A stretch of DNA of 64,000 nt from the NCBI GenBank assembly GCA_947626545.1, contig CANQSS010000002.1, forward strand, positions 1 to 64,000, written 5' to 3'. Both the position numbers and the translations under genes were made by a program. This DNA is from an uncultured Akkermansia sp. GTDB taxonomy: Bacteria > Verrucomicrobiota > Verrucomicrobiia > Verrucomicrobiales > Akkermansiaceae. This document shows positions 17,711-26,421 of the stretch, piece by piece; positions within the stretch are counted from its first letter, which is position 1; each line of letters begins with the position of its first letter. The notes beneath the pieces were generated by a model that was not told where the DNA came from, searched no databases, and was given only the letters and a program-made list of their open reading frames with translations.

Positions 17711-18691
17711 ATGAAGACTCCCGTAACTGTGACCGTGACCGGCGCTGCCGGCAATATCGCCTACTCCCTCCTTTTCCGCATCGCTGCGGGAGAAATGCTG
17801 GGCGCTGATCAACCTGTTGTGCTCAAGTTGCTCGAAATCACGCCGTGTATGGACAAGCTGCACGGAGTTGTGATGGAGCTCGATGACTGCGCGTTCCCTC
17901 TGCTGAAGGAGATTGTGGCGACGGATGACCCTGCGGTCGCCTTCAAGGATGCCAACTGGTGCATGCTCGTGGGTTCCGTACCCCGCAAGGCAGGCATGGA
18001 GCGCAAGGATCTGCTCAGCATCAACGGCAAGGTCTTCGTCGGACAAGGCAAGGCCATCGCAGAGAACGCTGCGCCGGATTGCAAGGTGTTCGTGGTGGGC
18101 AACCCCTGCAACACGAATTGCCTCATTGCCCTGCACAATGCAACAGGTTTGCCGAAGCAGAACTTCTTCGCCATGACGATGCTCGACGAGTTCCGCGCCA
18201 AAAGTCAGTTAGCTGCCAAGGCGGGCGTACCTGTTTCCTCTGTCACCAATATGACCATATGGGGCAACCACTCTTCCACCCAGTACCCGGATTTCACAAA
18301 TGCCAAAATCAATGGCAAGCCCGTGACCGAGGTGATCTCTGACACTGAATGGCTGAAAAGTGAGTTCATCAAGACTGTGCAACAGCGCGGCGCAGCCATT
18401 ATTCAGGCTCGTGGCGCCTCCTCCGCTGCCTCCGCTGCCAATGCTGCTCTCATGACAGTGAAGAACCTTGTCACTCCCACTGCCGAGGGCGATTGGTTCT
18501 CTGTGGCAAGCTACTCTGATGGTACCAAGTATGGACTGCCGGAGGGCATCATCTGCTCCCAACCTACCCGTACCAATGCGGATGGCTCCCACAGCATCGT
18601 GGAGGGGCTGCCCATTGATGCTTTCTCACGCGAGAAGATTGATGCGTCCTGCAAGGAACTCCTCGAGGAGCGCGCTGAGGTCCTCGGCTAA
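17711..18691 (+). CDS. mdh: NAD-dependent malate dehydrogenase
   Basis: This enzyme oxidises malate to oxaloacetate in central carbon metabolism in the cytoplasm. The 326-residue protein begins [31 protein letters not shown], the Rossmann dinucleotide motif. It has [12 protein letters not shown] and the catalytic region [15 protein letters not shown] with the active-site His, all typical of the 327-residue (type 2) malate dehydrogenases. The open frame extends upstream to 16928 but would cross tRNA-Ser and the promoter, so the ATG at 17711, nine bases after a good -10, is used. A strong terminator follows. Confidence 0.93.
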   Translation: MKTPVTVTVTGAAGNIAYSLLFRIAAGEMLGADQPVVLKLLEITPCMDKLHGVVMELDDCAFPLLKEIVATDDPAVAFKDANWCMLVGSVPRKAGMERKDLLSINGKVFVGQGKAIAENAAPDCKVFVVGNPCNTNCLIALHNATGLPKQNFFAMTMLDEFRAKSQLAAKAGVPVSSVTNMTIWGNHSSTQYPDFTNAKINGKPVTEVISDTEWLKSEFIKTVQQRGAAIIQARGASSAASAANAALMTVKNLVTPTAEGDWFSVASYSDGTKYGLPEGIICSQPTRTNADGSHSIVEGLPIDAFSREKIDASCKELLEERAEVLG

Positions 18692-18716
18692 TCTGCAAGA
18701 CAGCACGCCACTTTCC

Positions 18717-18750
18717 GGCCACTCCGTTTCTCTCCGGAGTGGCCTTTTTT
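18717..18750 (+). terminator. Intrinsic terminator of mdh
   Basis: GGCCACTCC (18717-18725) pairs perfectly with GGAGTGGCC (18736-18744) and is followed by six T. Confidence 0.92.
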
Positions 18751-18786
18751 ATCTCTCTTCTATCTTCTCATCTCACTAGGACAACC

Positions 18787-18864
18787 GAGTTCAGAATAAA
18801 GTGGAAAAGTAGAGAAAACTCTCCAAGCAGCGCAAATGGCAAACGCATTTCCAATGCGGTTGCT
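18787..18864. repeat. Hairpin repeat with adjoining AGTAGAGAAAA motif
   Basis: GGCAAACGCATT (18838-18849), loop TCC, AATGCGGTTGCT (18853-18864) forms the common hairpin. The preceding motif GTGGAAAAGTAGAGAAAACT (18800-18819) also occurs at about 46600, 47160, 49245 and 55520 next to half hairpins. The hairpin lies just past the 3' end of the gene at 18870-19343. Confidence 0.75.
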
Positions 18865-18869
18865 ATGTC

Positions 18870-19343
18870 TTACTGCTTCCTCTCCTGCACGGGGTCCTGC
18901 GGCACATCAATGGCCTCAATTCTGACGACGGGACGCACGGGAAAGAAAGCCTGATGTTCCTGCACATAATAATGATTCACGGTGAAACGAACTATATCTC
19001 CCGGCTTAAGTCGGGAAATAAAGTCAGCTACCGCCGCATCCTGACCCGGCGTATCTTTGCGTACTTCCACAACAGCCGTATCTCCTTCGCCGATTTTTTC
19101 ATCACCGTATTCCCCATTTTTTTTGTAATGTTCATTGCGCAGCACGCGGAAATGAGCCAGCGTGGCGGCATGGTCGCAGCGATCCGGGCAAAGAGTGGTC
19201 CTATGCCGACACGGATGATGCTGAATTCCCTCATACTGGGCTACCACGGTATTGGAAGCCAGCAAGTCTGCTTTTTCCGGCAAGGGAGAGGCACAAACAC
19301 TCAACCCCGTTAGTATGGCAACGAGTATCACTTGTATTCTCAT
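18870..19343 (-). CDS. Secreted or lipid-anchored small protein, unknown function
   Basis: The 157-residue product starts MRIQVILVAILTGLSVCASP, a signal peptide with a plausible lipobox (LSVC). An upstream in-frame ATG (19484) is rejected because it gives a long Arg-rich extension before the signal and overlaps the next gene. A striking Cys/His cluster, HHPCRHRTTLCPDRCDHA (near residue 45-60), suggests a metal-binding or disulfide-bonded centre. The C-terminal part (VVEVRKDTPGQDAAVADFISRLKPGDIVRFTVNHYYV) looks like a small beta-barrel. It ends next to a hairpin repeat. I do not recognise a named family. Confidence 0.7.
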   Translation of the reverse strand: MRIQVILVAILTGLSVCASPLPEKADLLASNTVVAQYEGIQHHPCRHRTTLCPDRCDHAATLAHFRVLRNEHYKKNGEYGDEKIGEGDTAVVEVRKDTPGQDAAVADFISRLKPGDIVRFTVNHYYVQEHQAFFPVRPVVRIEAIDVPQDPVQERKQ

Positions 19344-19360
19344 TTTTCTTATGTGTGTTG

Positions 19361-20305
19361 TTAGTTTTCGCGTCGCAGTAAACAGCAGAATCCTCCGGCG
19401 CCTGCCCCGTGGTGCGGCAACAGGCGATACGCTGGGAAATCTGCCAGCCATGTTCGGTATGGCGTCAACGACGGGATTTCGCACGCTTTGAAGCCTCTAA
19501 CGCGTCGCGTAATATACGCCATCACTCGTTCATTTTCCTCCACATCATAGGTGCAAGTCGTGTAGAGTAAATGCCCGCCGGGAGCCACGCAACGCACTGC
19601 AGCAAGCAAGATGCCACGCTGCCGCTTAGCATTTCCCTGCACCATAGAGGCGCCAAGGCAGCCGGGATTCTTCATACCCTTGCACAGCAGGGATTGCCCG
19701 CTGCATGGGGCATCCACCAAAATGAGGTCAAAAAGCTCGCCGGATTTACCCCACTGATCCGGTCGTAAACCTGTAATTCGTGTGTTGGGCAGCCCGCAAA
19801 GTTCAGCATTTTGCCGCAAAATACCGCGACGGGCGGCATTCACCTCGTTCGCCGTGTGATCATGCAGTGCCACCTGAGCAGCAAGCAACATGCTCTTGCC
19901 GCCTGGCGCCGCGCACATATCCAGACTACGCTGCGGTTCCTGCGGTAAGGCAGAAAGGGCTGCTCCCTCCCAGCACGAAGAGAGATCCAACACGTAATAC
20001 AGTCCCGCCGCGTAATCTGCGTGCCGCGTCGGGATTTCCCCAGCGGCTGGTATCCGAACACGAGCCGGCAGCCAGGGGAATGCCGTTCCGACCTCGCAGG
20101 CAAAAGGTGGTTCATACCCTTGCAGCGCACGCGGGGAAAGCACCACGGCTTGCCGTCCTGCATTTCCGGCCCGCATAGCGCGCAACAGGGACTCCGCAGG
20201 TTCACCGTGCAACTGCAGTCTCTCGCATAGACGCTGCTCTGCCCTAGCAGGAGTAATTGGATCTTCAGCGTGCATGTGGTAAACGTCAGTTTTGCGACAA
20301 GTCAT
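19361..20305 (-). CDS. RsmB/NOP2-family RNA (cytosine-5) methyltransferase
   Basis: This is a SAM-dependent enzyme predicted to make 5-methylcytosine in rRNA or tRNA. Motifs: DMCAAPGGKSMLLAAQ (SAM-binding motif I), DAPCSGQSLLCK (motif IV with its catalytic-site Cys) and YTTCTYDVEENE (motif VI with the second Cys). At about 304-314 residues it is shorter than RsmB because it lacks the NusB-like N-terminal domain. Two starts are possible: ATG at 20305, overlapping the ROK gene by 20 bp, or ATG at 20275, just after the ROK stop. Neither has a clear ribosome site. Co-transcription with the upstream ROK gene is likely. The target base is unknown. Confidence 0.85.
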   Translation of the reverse strand: MTCRKTDVYHMHAEDPITPARAEQRLCERLQLHGEPAESLLRAMRAGNAGRQAVVLSPRALQGYEPPFACEVGTAFPWLPARVRIPAAGEIPTRHADYAAGLYYVLDLSSCWEGAALSALPQEPQRSLDMCAAPGGKSMLLAAQVALHDHTANEVNAARRGILRQNAELCGLPNTRITGLRPDQWGKSGELFDLILVDAPCSGQSLLCKGMKNPGCLGASMVQGNAKRQRGILLAAVRCVAPGGHLLYTTCTYDVEENERVMAYITRRVRGFKACEIPSLTPYRTWLADFPAYRLLPHHGAGAGGFCCLLRREN

Positions 20306-21230
20306 CTAGCGCCAAACGCGCAGCGCCAATGATTCCGGCATCACTGCCCAGCTTCGCGGGCAATACCTGTAATTTGGCAAAGTGAGGCGGATAGATCTGC
20401 GTCCGCAGGTACCGCCGTAAGGGCGAAAAAAGCAGTTCTCCCGCCTTCGAAATGCCTCCACCAATAACGAAAGCTTGCGGGTTGAGGATATAATGACAGT
20501 TGAGCAGACAGGTGGCCAATTTACGCGCTGCATCATCCCACAACGTTTGTGCAACCTCGCAACCCGCCCTCGCCGCATTCTCCAAATGAACCGGTGTTTC
20601 CATCTCGGCTGATGTCCCTTCCGGTATCGTTGCATACAGCATCCTTGCTTCCCGCATCAGTTCATTGTTGCCGATGTAATCTTCCACAGCTCCACGATTG
20701 CCGTAATGGCCAATGCGTCCGCGGTAGTCGATAGATACCTGTCCGATCTCCCCGGCGGCGCCCAGATGCCCACGCAACAGCTGTCCATTTGCCACAACGC
20801 CGGCACCCACTCCCGTGCCGAGCGTCAGACAAACCACATCGCGCATCCCTTGCGCTGCTCCCAATCGCCACTCTGCATACGCCATACAGTTTGCATCATT
20901 CTCCACCGAGGCCGGTAAACCGCATATCTCTTCCAATATCTGCCGTATTGGCACATTGTACCACCCCGGCACATTTGTGAGCGAATCAACCGTTCCCCTC
21001 TCATGATCTACAAAGCCTGGCAACCCCATTCCCACCGCGCGCACTGCCGGGAAGTGCTCTCGCAGCAAGCGCAGTTTCTCGCCCAGCCGCTCCGTGAGCT
21101 CCTGCGGCGTATTGCATTCACGTGTATTCACAGGCTCACTTCTCTGCACAATCTCAGCCCCACACACCACCGCTGCTTTCAGCGAGGTTCCCCCCATATC
21201 CACCCCTATGCTCAGCTCTTCGTTCTCCAT
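20286..21230 (-). CDS. ROK-family sugar kinase (glucokinase-like)
   Basis: The 314-residue protein has the ATP site ELSIGVDMGGTSLKAAVV and the sugar site VENDANCMAYAEWRLGAAQGMRDVVCLTLGTGVGAGVV, with the catalytic Asp in NDAN. It ends with FVIGGGISKAGELL. The zinc motif usual in ROK kinases (CxCGxxGCxE) is replaced by GHYGNRGAVE, so the structural zinc is apparently absent. ATG at 21230 is preferred over the GTG at 21233; a TAAAAT -10 lies 9 nt upstream (21240-21245). The likely reaction is phosphorylation of glucose or a related hexose or N-acetylhexosamine; the substrate cannot be read from the sequence. Confidence 0.87.
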   Translation of the reverse strand: MENEELSIGVDMGGTSLKAAVVCGAEIVQRSEPVNTRECNTPQELTERLGEKLRLLREHFPAVRAVGMGLPGFVDHERGTVDSLTNVPGWYNVPIRQILEEICGLPASVENDANCMAYAEWRLGAAQGMRDVVCLTLGTGVGAGVVANGQLLRGHLGAAGEIGQVSIDYRGRIGHYGNRGAVEDYIGNNELMREARMLYATIPEGTSAEMETPVHLENAARAGCEVAQTLWDDAARKLATCLLNCHYILNPQAFVIGGGISKAGELLFSPLRRYLRTQIYPPHFAKLQVLPAKLGSDAGIIGAARLALDDLSQN

Positions 21231-21283
21231 CACATTCGCATTTTAGCACACCTCGGCGTCCATGAAAAGCGCAATACACCAAA

Positions 21284-21395
21284 GGCAAACGCATTAGAAA
21301 ATGCGTTTGCCATTTACGATGTATGATGTACGATGTACGATTTATTAATAATGTACGCGTTGCGCATGTTTTCACAGATTCTCAATGTCCATGGA
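21284..21395. repeat. Partial copy of the long dispersed element
   Basis: A perfect hairpin (21284-21311, arm GGCAAACGCATT, loop AGAA) is followed by TACGATGTATGATGTACGAT words and the first part of the shared body (TTTATTAATAATGTACGCG). It then degenerates near 21395, well before RecQ ends at 21447. Confidence 0.75.
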
Positions 21396-21446
21396 GATGG
21401 GAAGTTCGCGAGCGGCAAAAGCGTCCTCCTCCGGACATGCCGTGCT

Positions 21447-23309
21447 TCAAATTACTTCCCACGGTGTGTTGGCGAGGGAGCCATAAAGGGGATTGGCATA
21501 CAGCCGACGGGCGAGTGAGGCTGGAGAAGAAATCCCAGCCAGAAATCGACGACGCTGAGCATCGCGATCAAAGGTCGGCAATGCGGCATCCACGGGCAGT
21601 TCCTGCGCCGCAGGCACAGGCGGGAGTGCAGGAACCTCTCCACGGCAGGCTGAGCAATGGCCACAAGGGGCGCGCAAAGGTCGCCCGGTGAAATACGCCT
21701 CCAGCGCGCTGTTTAGACAAGTGGGGGCGGAAAGCATCTCTTCTAGCAGAGCGAGGCGCTCCAAATCGGCATCTCTGCGGGCAGCGTACAGTGCATTCAA
21801 CTCGTCAGCCACGGCATCGGAATCCACATCTCTCTCCCCGGGAACAATGCAGAGGGCTCGCTGACGAAAAGTAAGCTTCCACTCACCTGCACGCTCACAT
21901 TCGGTAAGCTGTTCCACGGCTTCGGCAAAGGAGCAATTCCATGCAGTCGCAGCATCTTCCACCTCACCATCTCGATGTCCGTCCAACCAGCGCAAGCGCG
22001 TGCTTTCCTGCACATCTCGGCCACGCAAAATATCGGTCAGAGCGTAGAGGGGACGTACTTTGTAATACTTGTATCCCTGCGATTCCACATGCACGGCCTT
22101 TCGTGCCACAAGCAGCTCAAGCACCCGCTGCGGCACATCTTCCGCTACATCGCACGTGACGCCCAGTTCCCAGAGCGAAACCACTCGGGGTGCTGTCGGC
22201 AACAACCAACGCACACAACGCAGGATCCCCTCCGCATCCGGCATCGCAGCATGGACGCGATTATGTGCACTCACACGGTCTGCGCCACTGAGCAACACCA
22301 GCGAGGTAGCGGGCAATCCATCGCGCCCGGCACGCCCGCTCTCCTGCAGGTACGCTTCCGGAGAGGCTGGCATGTTCACATGCACCACACTTCGCACGTC
22401 CGGCTTATCAATTCCCATGCCGAAAGCGATAGTTGCCACGAGAACGTCCGGTTTGTTGTCCAGAAAAGCATCTTGAAGCTTCTCGCGCAGCTCGGTGGGC
22501 AATCCGGCGTGATAACATGCTGCCGGTATACCCCATTGCTTTGTCATCGCCGCCGCCAATTCCTCCGCTTTCTTCCGCGTGCGGGTGTACACGATGCAGG
22601 GGCGATTGTACGGAACACTGAGGTATTGGCTCAACACCTCCTCCGGCGAATCAGAGCAGATAACACGCCGTAAAATATTGGCTCGATAGGGAGAAATTTC
22701 CACTACGCAGCTGTCGGAGATTCCAAAGGCACGGCACAGCTCCTCTCTCACGCGCGGTGTTGCAGTAGCGGTGAATGCCATCGTGCAGACGAAGTGCTTC
22801 TCCGCTGCCCAAATGGGCAATCGTAGATAATCTGGACGGAAACTATGCCCCCACTGCGAAATACAATGTGCCTCATCCACCACGAAAATCTGCAACGGCG
22901 CATGCGACAACGCCTCGTTGAGAACCGGACTTTCCAGAGATTCCGGCGCTACATACAAAAGCTGTAGATTTCCTGCAGCAAGCTCTGCTAAAAGAGTCTC
23001 CCGTTCCTCTGGCGCCAGCGTAGAATCATACCGCGCCGCACGCACTCCTATGCTGCACATGTATTCGACCTGTTCCCGCATGAGAGCCAACAACGGAGAC
23101 ACCACCACCGAGGTGCCCCCACGTAACAACGCAGCCGCTTGATAACACAGACTTTTGCCGTAACCCGTGGGCAGCAATCCCAACACCGACTTCCCCTCCA
23201 CTGCTCTCTGAATGAGTTCGTCCTGTCCCGGTCGCAACGACTCTTTGCCGAAGCGTCTCAACACCTCCACTTCATCATTTTTCTCCAGTTCAGCTCTCCC
23301 GCTTACCAT
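21447..23309 (-). CDS. recQ: RecQ-family ATP-dependent DNA helicase
   Basis: This is a 3'-5' helicase of DNA repair and replication-fork processing. The 620-residue protein has Walker A GLLPTGYGKSLCYQ, motif II VVDEAHCISQWGHSFRPDYLRL, FTATATPRVREE, the RecQ aromatic/QxxGRAGRDG region (SPEAYLQESGRAGRDG), then a Zn-binding Cys set (APTCLNS and PCGHCSAC) near residues 545-575. No HRDC domain is evident; the last 45 residues are of unknown type. The start at 23309 is set by a TTGACG-17-TATGAT promoter whose -10 lies 8 nt upstream. Confidence 0.9.
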   Translation of the reverse strand: MVSGRAELEKNDEVEVLRRFGKESLRPGQDELIQRAVEGKSVLGLLPTGYGKSLCYQAAALLRGGTSVVVSPLLALMREQVEYMCSIGVRAARYDSTLAPEERETLLAELAAGNLQLLYVAPESLESPVLNEALSHAPLQIFVVDEAHCISQWGHSFRPDYLRLPIWAAEKHFVCTMAFTATATPRVREELCRAFGISDSCVVEISPYRANILRRVICSDSPEEVLSQYLSVPYNRPCIVYTRTRKKAEELAAAMTKQWGIPAACYHAGLPTELREKLQDAFLDNKPDVLVATIAFGMGIDKPDVRSVVHVNMPASPEAYLQESGRAGRDGLPATSLVLLSGADRVSAHNRVHAAMPDAEGILRCVRWLLPTAPRVVSLWELGVTCDVAEDVPQRVLELLVARKAVHVESQGYKYYKVRPLYALTDILRGRDVQESTRLRWLDGHRDGEVEDAATAWNCSFAEAVEQLTECERAGEWKLTFRQRALCIVPGERDVDSDAVADELNALYAARRDADLERLALLEEMLSAPTCLNSALEAYFTGRPLRAPCGHCSACRGEVPALPPVPAAQELPVDAALPTFDRDAQRRRFLAGISSPASLARRLYANPLYGSLANTPWEVI

Positions 23310-23317
23310 TCACTCGT

Positions 23318-23346
23318 ATCATACACGCCGATCCCCACCACGTCAA
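23318..23346 (-). promoter_or_regulatory. Promoter of recQ, leaderless
   Basis: On the minus strand TTGACG (23341-23346), 17 bp, TATGAT (23318-23323), then 8 nt to the ATG at 23309. Confidence 0.7.
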
Positions 23347-23352
23347 GCCCAA

Positions 23353-23589
23353 GGCAAACGCATTAGGCAATGCGTTTGCCTATGTACGATGTATGATGTA
23401 CGATGTACTATTTTATTAATAATGTACTCATTGAGCAGATTTTTTCGGATCATTAATGTGTACTGAGATCCCTTCAGAGCCATCATCATAATGACCGCTG
23501 CCTGTCACGATTTTTGATACGTATAGACATTGATATCAGCCAATAAGAGTATTTTCTCTGCTGATTGACTTGTCTCAATTGCGTTTGCC
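23353..23589. repeat. Long dispersed element, copy 3 (237 bp, complete)
   Basis: It begins with a perfect hairpin (arm GGCAAACGCATT, loop AGGC, 23353-23380) and ends with AATTGCGTTTGCC (23577-23589), giving terminal inverted repeats. The body matches copies at 8149 and 15706. Right next to it GCGTTTGC/GCAAACGC (23581-23599) forms a further small hairpin. The remaining bases to 23819 hold no gene I can support. Confidence 0.82.
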
Positions 23590-23819
23590 CCGCAAACGCA
23601 CCGCAGCATACGCACTTGAGTAATGCCAAAAAGCGCAAAAAACAATGAATCATAAGTTAACTCACTGCCACCCTGCCCCGAAAGCAAAATGCTCACGCAT
23701 CTTGTCCGAACGACCTACAACCGTCAGCAGTTTCGTGAATAGAAAACGCGTTCTTTCATACGATCACCCCGGAGCGGCACTCCAACAGTACCACTATCGA
23801 GATGCCGCAGGAGAGGAGA

Positions 23820-24899
23820 TTATTTGTGGAGTTTCACATTACCACGGGACGGGGTCTGGTGAACGACTTGTCTGAATCGTTTACGGCTTGCCGCAGCCGA
23901 CATGCTGTGCGAGATAGAACGTAGCACGGCAATCACGAGTAGCAATGCCACAATCCCCAGTACGATGTAGTGCCACCATGCGGGATCCTCGATACCCACC
24001 TTTTTGAGCCAATCAGGGGGAGTCATCAGGAAAGTCGCAGTCTCGGCAGCACGCTGGCCTTTGTCGAGTTTGATACGTAACTTCTCACCCCCTCGTCCAG
24101 CAGATCCTGCAGACGATGACCCGGAGGCCTTGCCCATGGCAGTGGATTCTACTTGGGGACGAGCAGGCGCTTGCTCTCGCGCAGAAGGACGGCGGACGGT
24201 CACGGTAAATGTATGCTTGGACGGCGTGACAGCGGCAGACTCGGTAGAAGGAACAGAAGCTTGGTCGCCGGACTTGAGAGGGATAGCGCGGCGACGATCT
24301 TCATCCTTGTACAAAGCGGCCAAATGCTCGGGGGTCCAGTTTTCCCCCATAGCCGTATATTCGGTATCCTTGGAAACTGTCTTTAGAGTCCAACGATTGG
24401 TAGTAGGCATGCGTGAAAAGAGCGATACTCGAATAATACGCTTGCGACTCTCATCCGTTTCCACAAAAAGCATAGACTTGTCTTTCAGTTTTTTCCGCAG
24501 AGCATTTTTCAGTCCAAAGGTGTCTTGCACCATCTGGCGCGCTTGTTCATCTTTCGGCGGGTTCCATTTCGCCTCTTTGTCAAATTTTCCGGCGGCGATA
24601 GTGTGGGCATCAGCTATGCCCTTTTTACGGGGCACAGGCTTGTCGTAAATCACCGCTATGAGCACAGCCTCCTGCGTTTCCGAGTTGAAATCCGCAAATA
24701 TCGTCATGCCGTTCTGTTTCCACGTGCGGCGAATACTGCCGTCATCCAACACTGAAGACTCGTAATCTTTGCTCAGTGTGGTATCGGCTTCGTCGCGAGT
24801 CATAGGTATGTGAAGCTGGCTGAGCTCGACGGCCCACGAAGACGCAAGATTCGTGACAATGACACCGAAAAGCAGAAAGAGAAAACGTAGATACGACAT
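23820..24899 (-). CDS. Membrane-anchored periplasmic protein, unknown function
   Basis: The 359-residue protein has a signal peptide (MSYLRFLFLLFGVIVTNLASSWA), a soluble domain of about 190 residues (phrases IPMTRDEADTTLSKDYESSVLDDGSIRRTWKQNGMTIFADF and NRWTLKTVSKDTEYTAMGENWTPEHLAALY), a low-complexity Ser/Pro/Gly linker (residues 210-270), then a transmembrane helix (WHYIVLGIVALLLVIAVLRSI near 310-330) and a basic cytoplasmic tail. The layout is a type I membrane protein facing the periplasm. A TTGACA hexamer at 24969-24974 with an AT-rich -10 (24946-24953) provides a likely promoter. No family recognised. Confidence 0.75.
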   Translation of the reverse strand: MSYLRFLFLLFGVIVTNLASSWAVELSQLHIPMTRDEADTTLSKDYESSVLDDGSIRRTWKQNGMTIFADFNSETQEAVLIAVIYDKPVPRKKGIADAHTIAAGKFDKEAKWNPPKDEQARQMVQDTFGLKNALRKKLKDKSMLFVETDESRKRIIRVSLFSRMPTTNRWTLKTVSKDTEYTAMGENWTPEHLAALYKDEDRRRAIPLKSGDQASVPSTESAAVTPSKHTFTVTVRRPSAREQAPARPQVESTAMGKASGSSSAGSAGRGGEKLRIKLDKGQRAAETATFLMTPPDWLKKVGIEDPAWWHYIVLGIVALLLVIAVLRSISHSMSAAASRKRFRQVVHQTPSRGNVKLHK

Positions 24900-25004
24900 G
24901 GTACGTATGAGTTCTTGTTATTCGTGGTGCAGAAGGAAAGACCCCCTTTTATATCACCCGAGTTCTCTTGTCAAGCTTTTTGTTATGACAATCGTAAATA
25001 AAAT

Positions 25005-25691
25005 TTACTGTCTCCATGAGCCTGTGCCGACAGGAAGACGCCCCTCACCGACAGGTTGGTAACGCGTGGAAGCTGTATTGCCAAGAAGGGGAATACCGAG
25101 AGCGGCATGCCAATACTTACTCATGCTCAGTCCCGTGTAGCAGCCATAACTCACGCACTCGGCACCGGGAGCAAAGGCTGTGCGCGAGATGCGGAGGGCG
25201 ATATCTTTTTCGTGGATCCACTGCTTAGAGGAACCGATGATGCTGTTGCTGTAGTCCAGCATAAAGGCGTGAGCATTGGAGTGACCAAAATAGATGAAAG
25301 AAGAAATGAGTCCTCTGTTACGCCCCGCGCGATTAATGGCACGGCAGGCTTCATTTGAAGAATCCACCAGCACGAGATGAGCAGCATATTTGCGAGCTGT
25401 TTCGCGGATACGGCTCACATAATCCACGCCCTCCTCTCGACTACGCGAAACGTAGGCGGGGCGGTACACGATCCAGACAAACTCTTGTTTTGGGTTTTGA
25501 GCACGCTGCATCTGCATACGTATCGTAGAAGCGCGCACAAAGTTGGCCCACCAATTATCGTGTTTGGCCGGACCTCGCAAGTATTCCCACGATTTCAGCG
25601 CAACCCCTCCGGTCAAAATCACCTCTACCCCGCTGGCGGAAGAAAAACCACAGCACAAGATCAGGAAGCAAAGTTTGAGCCACCGCGCCAT
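25005..25691 (-). CDS. Secreted protein with a caspase-like His/Cys pair
   Basis: The 228-residue protein has a signal peptide (MARWLKLCFLILCCGFSSASG). Two blocks resemble the catalytic strands of clan CD peptidases: ISSFIYFGHSNAHAF with His137 and AECVSYGCYTGLS with Cys184, about 47 residues apart, each after a hydrophobic strand. Between the signal and these blocks lie WEYLRGPAKHDNWWANFVRAS and FVWIVYRP. The similarity to caspase/gingipain/clostripain folds is by motif shape only and needs a profile search. It is a solitary gene, with a partial repeat element just upstream. Confidence 0.65.
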   Translation of the reverse strand: MARWLKLCFLILCCGFSSASGVEVILTGGVALKSWEYLRGPAKHDNWWANFVRASTIRMQMQRAQNPKQEFVWIVYRPAYVSRSREEGVDYVSRIRETARKYAAHLVLVDSSNEACRAINRAGRNRGLISSFIYFGHSNAHAFMLDYSNSIIGSSKQWIHEKDIALRISRTAFAPGAECVSYGCYTGLSMSKYWHAALGIPLLGNTASTRYQPVGEGRLPVGTGSWRQ

Positions 25692-25747
25692 GCGCAGAGG
25701 CTACTCTCAGCAGAAGCAGATGTCAAGCTGCGAAATCGTCAGCGCAG

Positions 25748-25835
25748 GGCAAACGCATTAGAAAATGCAGTTGCCAATTTACAACGTGCGATTTATTGAT
25801 AACGTGCGCATTGAGCAGATTTTCGCTCTTCGTAT
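25748..25835. repeat. Partial copy of the long dispersed element
   Basis: Hairpin 25748-25775 (arm GGCAAACGCATT, loop AGAA, one mismatch in the right arm) is followed by about 60 bp of the shared body (GTGCGATTTATTGATAACG). The stretch up to the tRNA terminator holds no gene. Confidence 0.75.
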
Positions 25836-25931
25836 ATTTTTGTGGAATGACTCCACGAAGCAATTCCACAATGTCGGCAACATTCCAAAATTTGCGTTGA
25901 CCCTAACCCTACATGTCATGCCTGACGTACT

Positions 25932-25970
25932 AAAAAGAGGCTTGCCGTGTTACCGACAAGCCTCGATTTT
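25932..25970. terminator. Intrinsic terminator of tRNA-Ala
   Basis: GAGGCTTG (25937-25944) pairs with CAAGCCTC (25957-25964). On the minus strand the stem is followed by TTTTT, directly downstream of the tRNA. T-rich sequence on the other side would also allow plus-strand use. Confidence 0.85.
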
Positions 25971-25975
25971 TAACC

Positions 25976-26048
25976 TGGAGCATAGCGGGTTCGAACCGCT
26001 GACCTCCTCAATGCCATTGAGGCGCTCTACCAACTGAGCTAATACCCC
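25976..26048 (-). tRNA. tRNA-Ala (GGC)
   Basis: The minus strand folds as a standard 73-nt tRNA: acceptor GGGGTAT with ATGCTCC (two G-U pairs), D-arm GCTCAG, anticodon stem CCTCA/TGAGG with loop ATGGCAT (anticodon GGC), TTCGAAC T-loop and discriminator A. CCA is not encoded. Confidence 0.93.
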
Positions 26049-26068
26049 TCCTTGGTTGAACGGGGAAG

Positions 26069-26097
26069 ATTATAGTGGCAAGAAGCCTCCTTGGCAA
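26069..26097 (-). promoter_or_regulatory. Promoter of tRNA-Ala
   Basis: On the minus strand TTGCCA (26092-26097), 17 bp, TATAAT (26069-26074), 20 nt before the tRNA. Confidence 0.8.
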
Positions 26098-26421
26098 GCA
26101 AAAAATGTGAAAAAATTTGGATCCGTACCACCCGCATTGCCTCGCAAATAAAGTTATCGAACAGGCTCTAAAACAAGGATAGAGTTTTTCTGGAAACACG
26201 ATACCTCGAATTTAGAGCACAGTTTTGCCCAAATTTCGTGATTTTGATCATATGGGTTTGCCATAATGCTTGAAGTGGGAAACAAGTTTCGGTCGGTTCT
26301 CCATGAAAAGACGAGATGGTTATAGGCCATCTCGCGTAGATGTTTCACAACAAAAGCATGGAGAAAACTAGGCAAGGTGCGACCGTATTTCTCTGCACAG
26401 TTACTCGGAAAATTGGGGGAT
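26098..26421. other. Intergenic stretch without a supported gene
   Basis: Short open frames exist on both strands but have no signal, ribosome site or recognisable motif. The local base composition is AT-richer than the neighbouring genes. Confidence 0.5.

Noticed and set aside
23645-23875. 76-codon open frame after the third long element
   Set aside because: No promoter or ribosome site, and it runs into the convergent gene at 23820; the composition is not protein-like.
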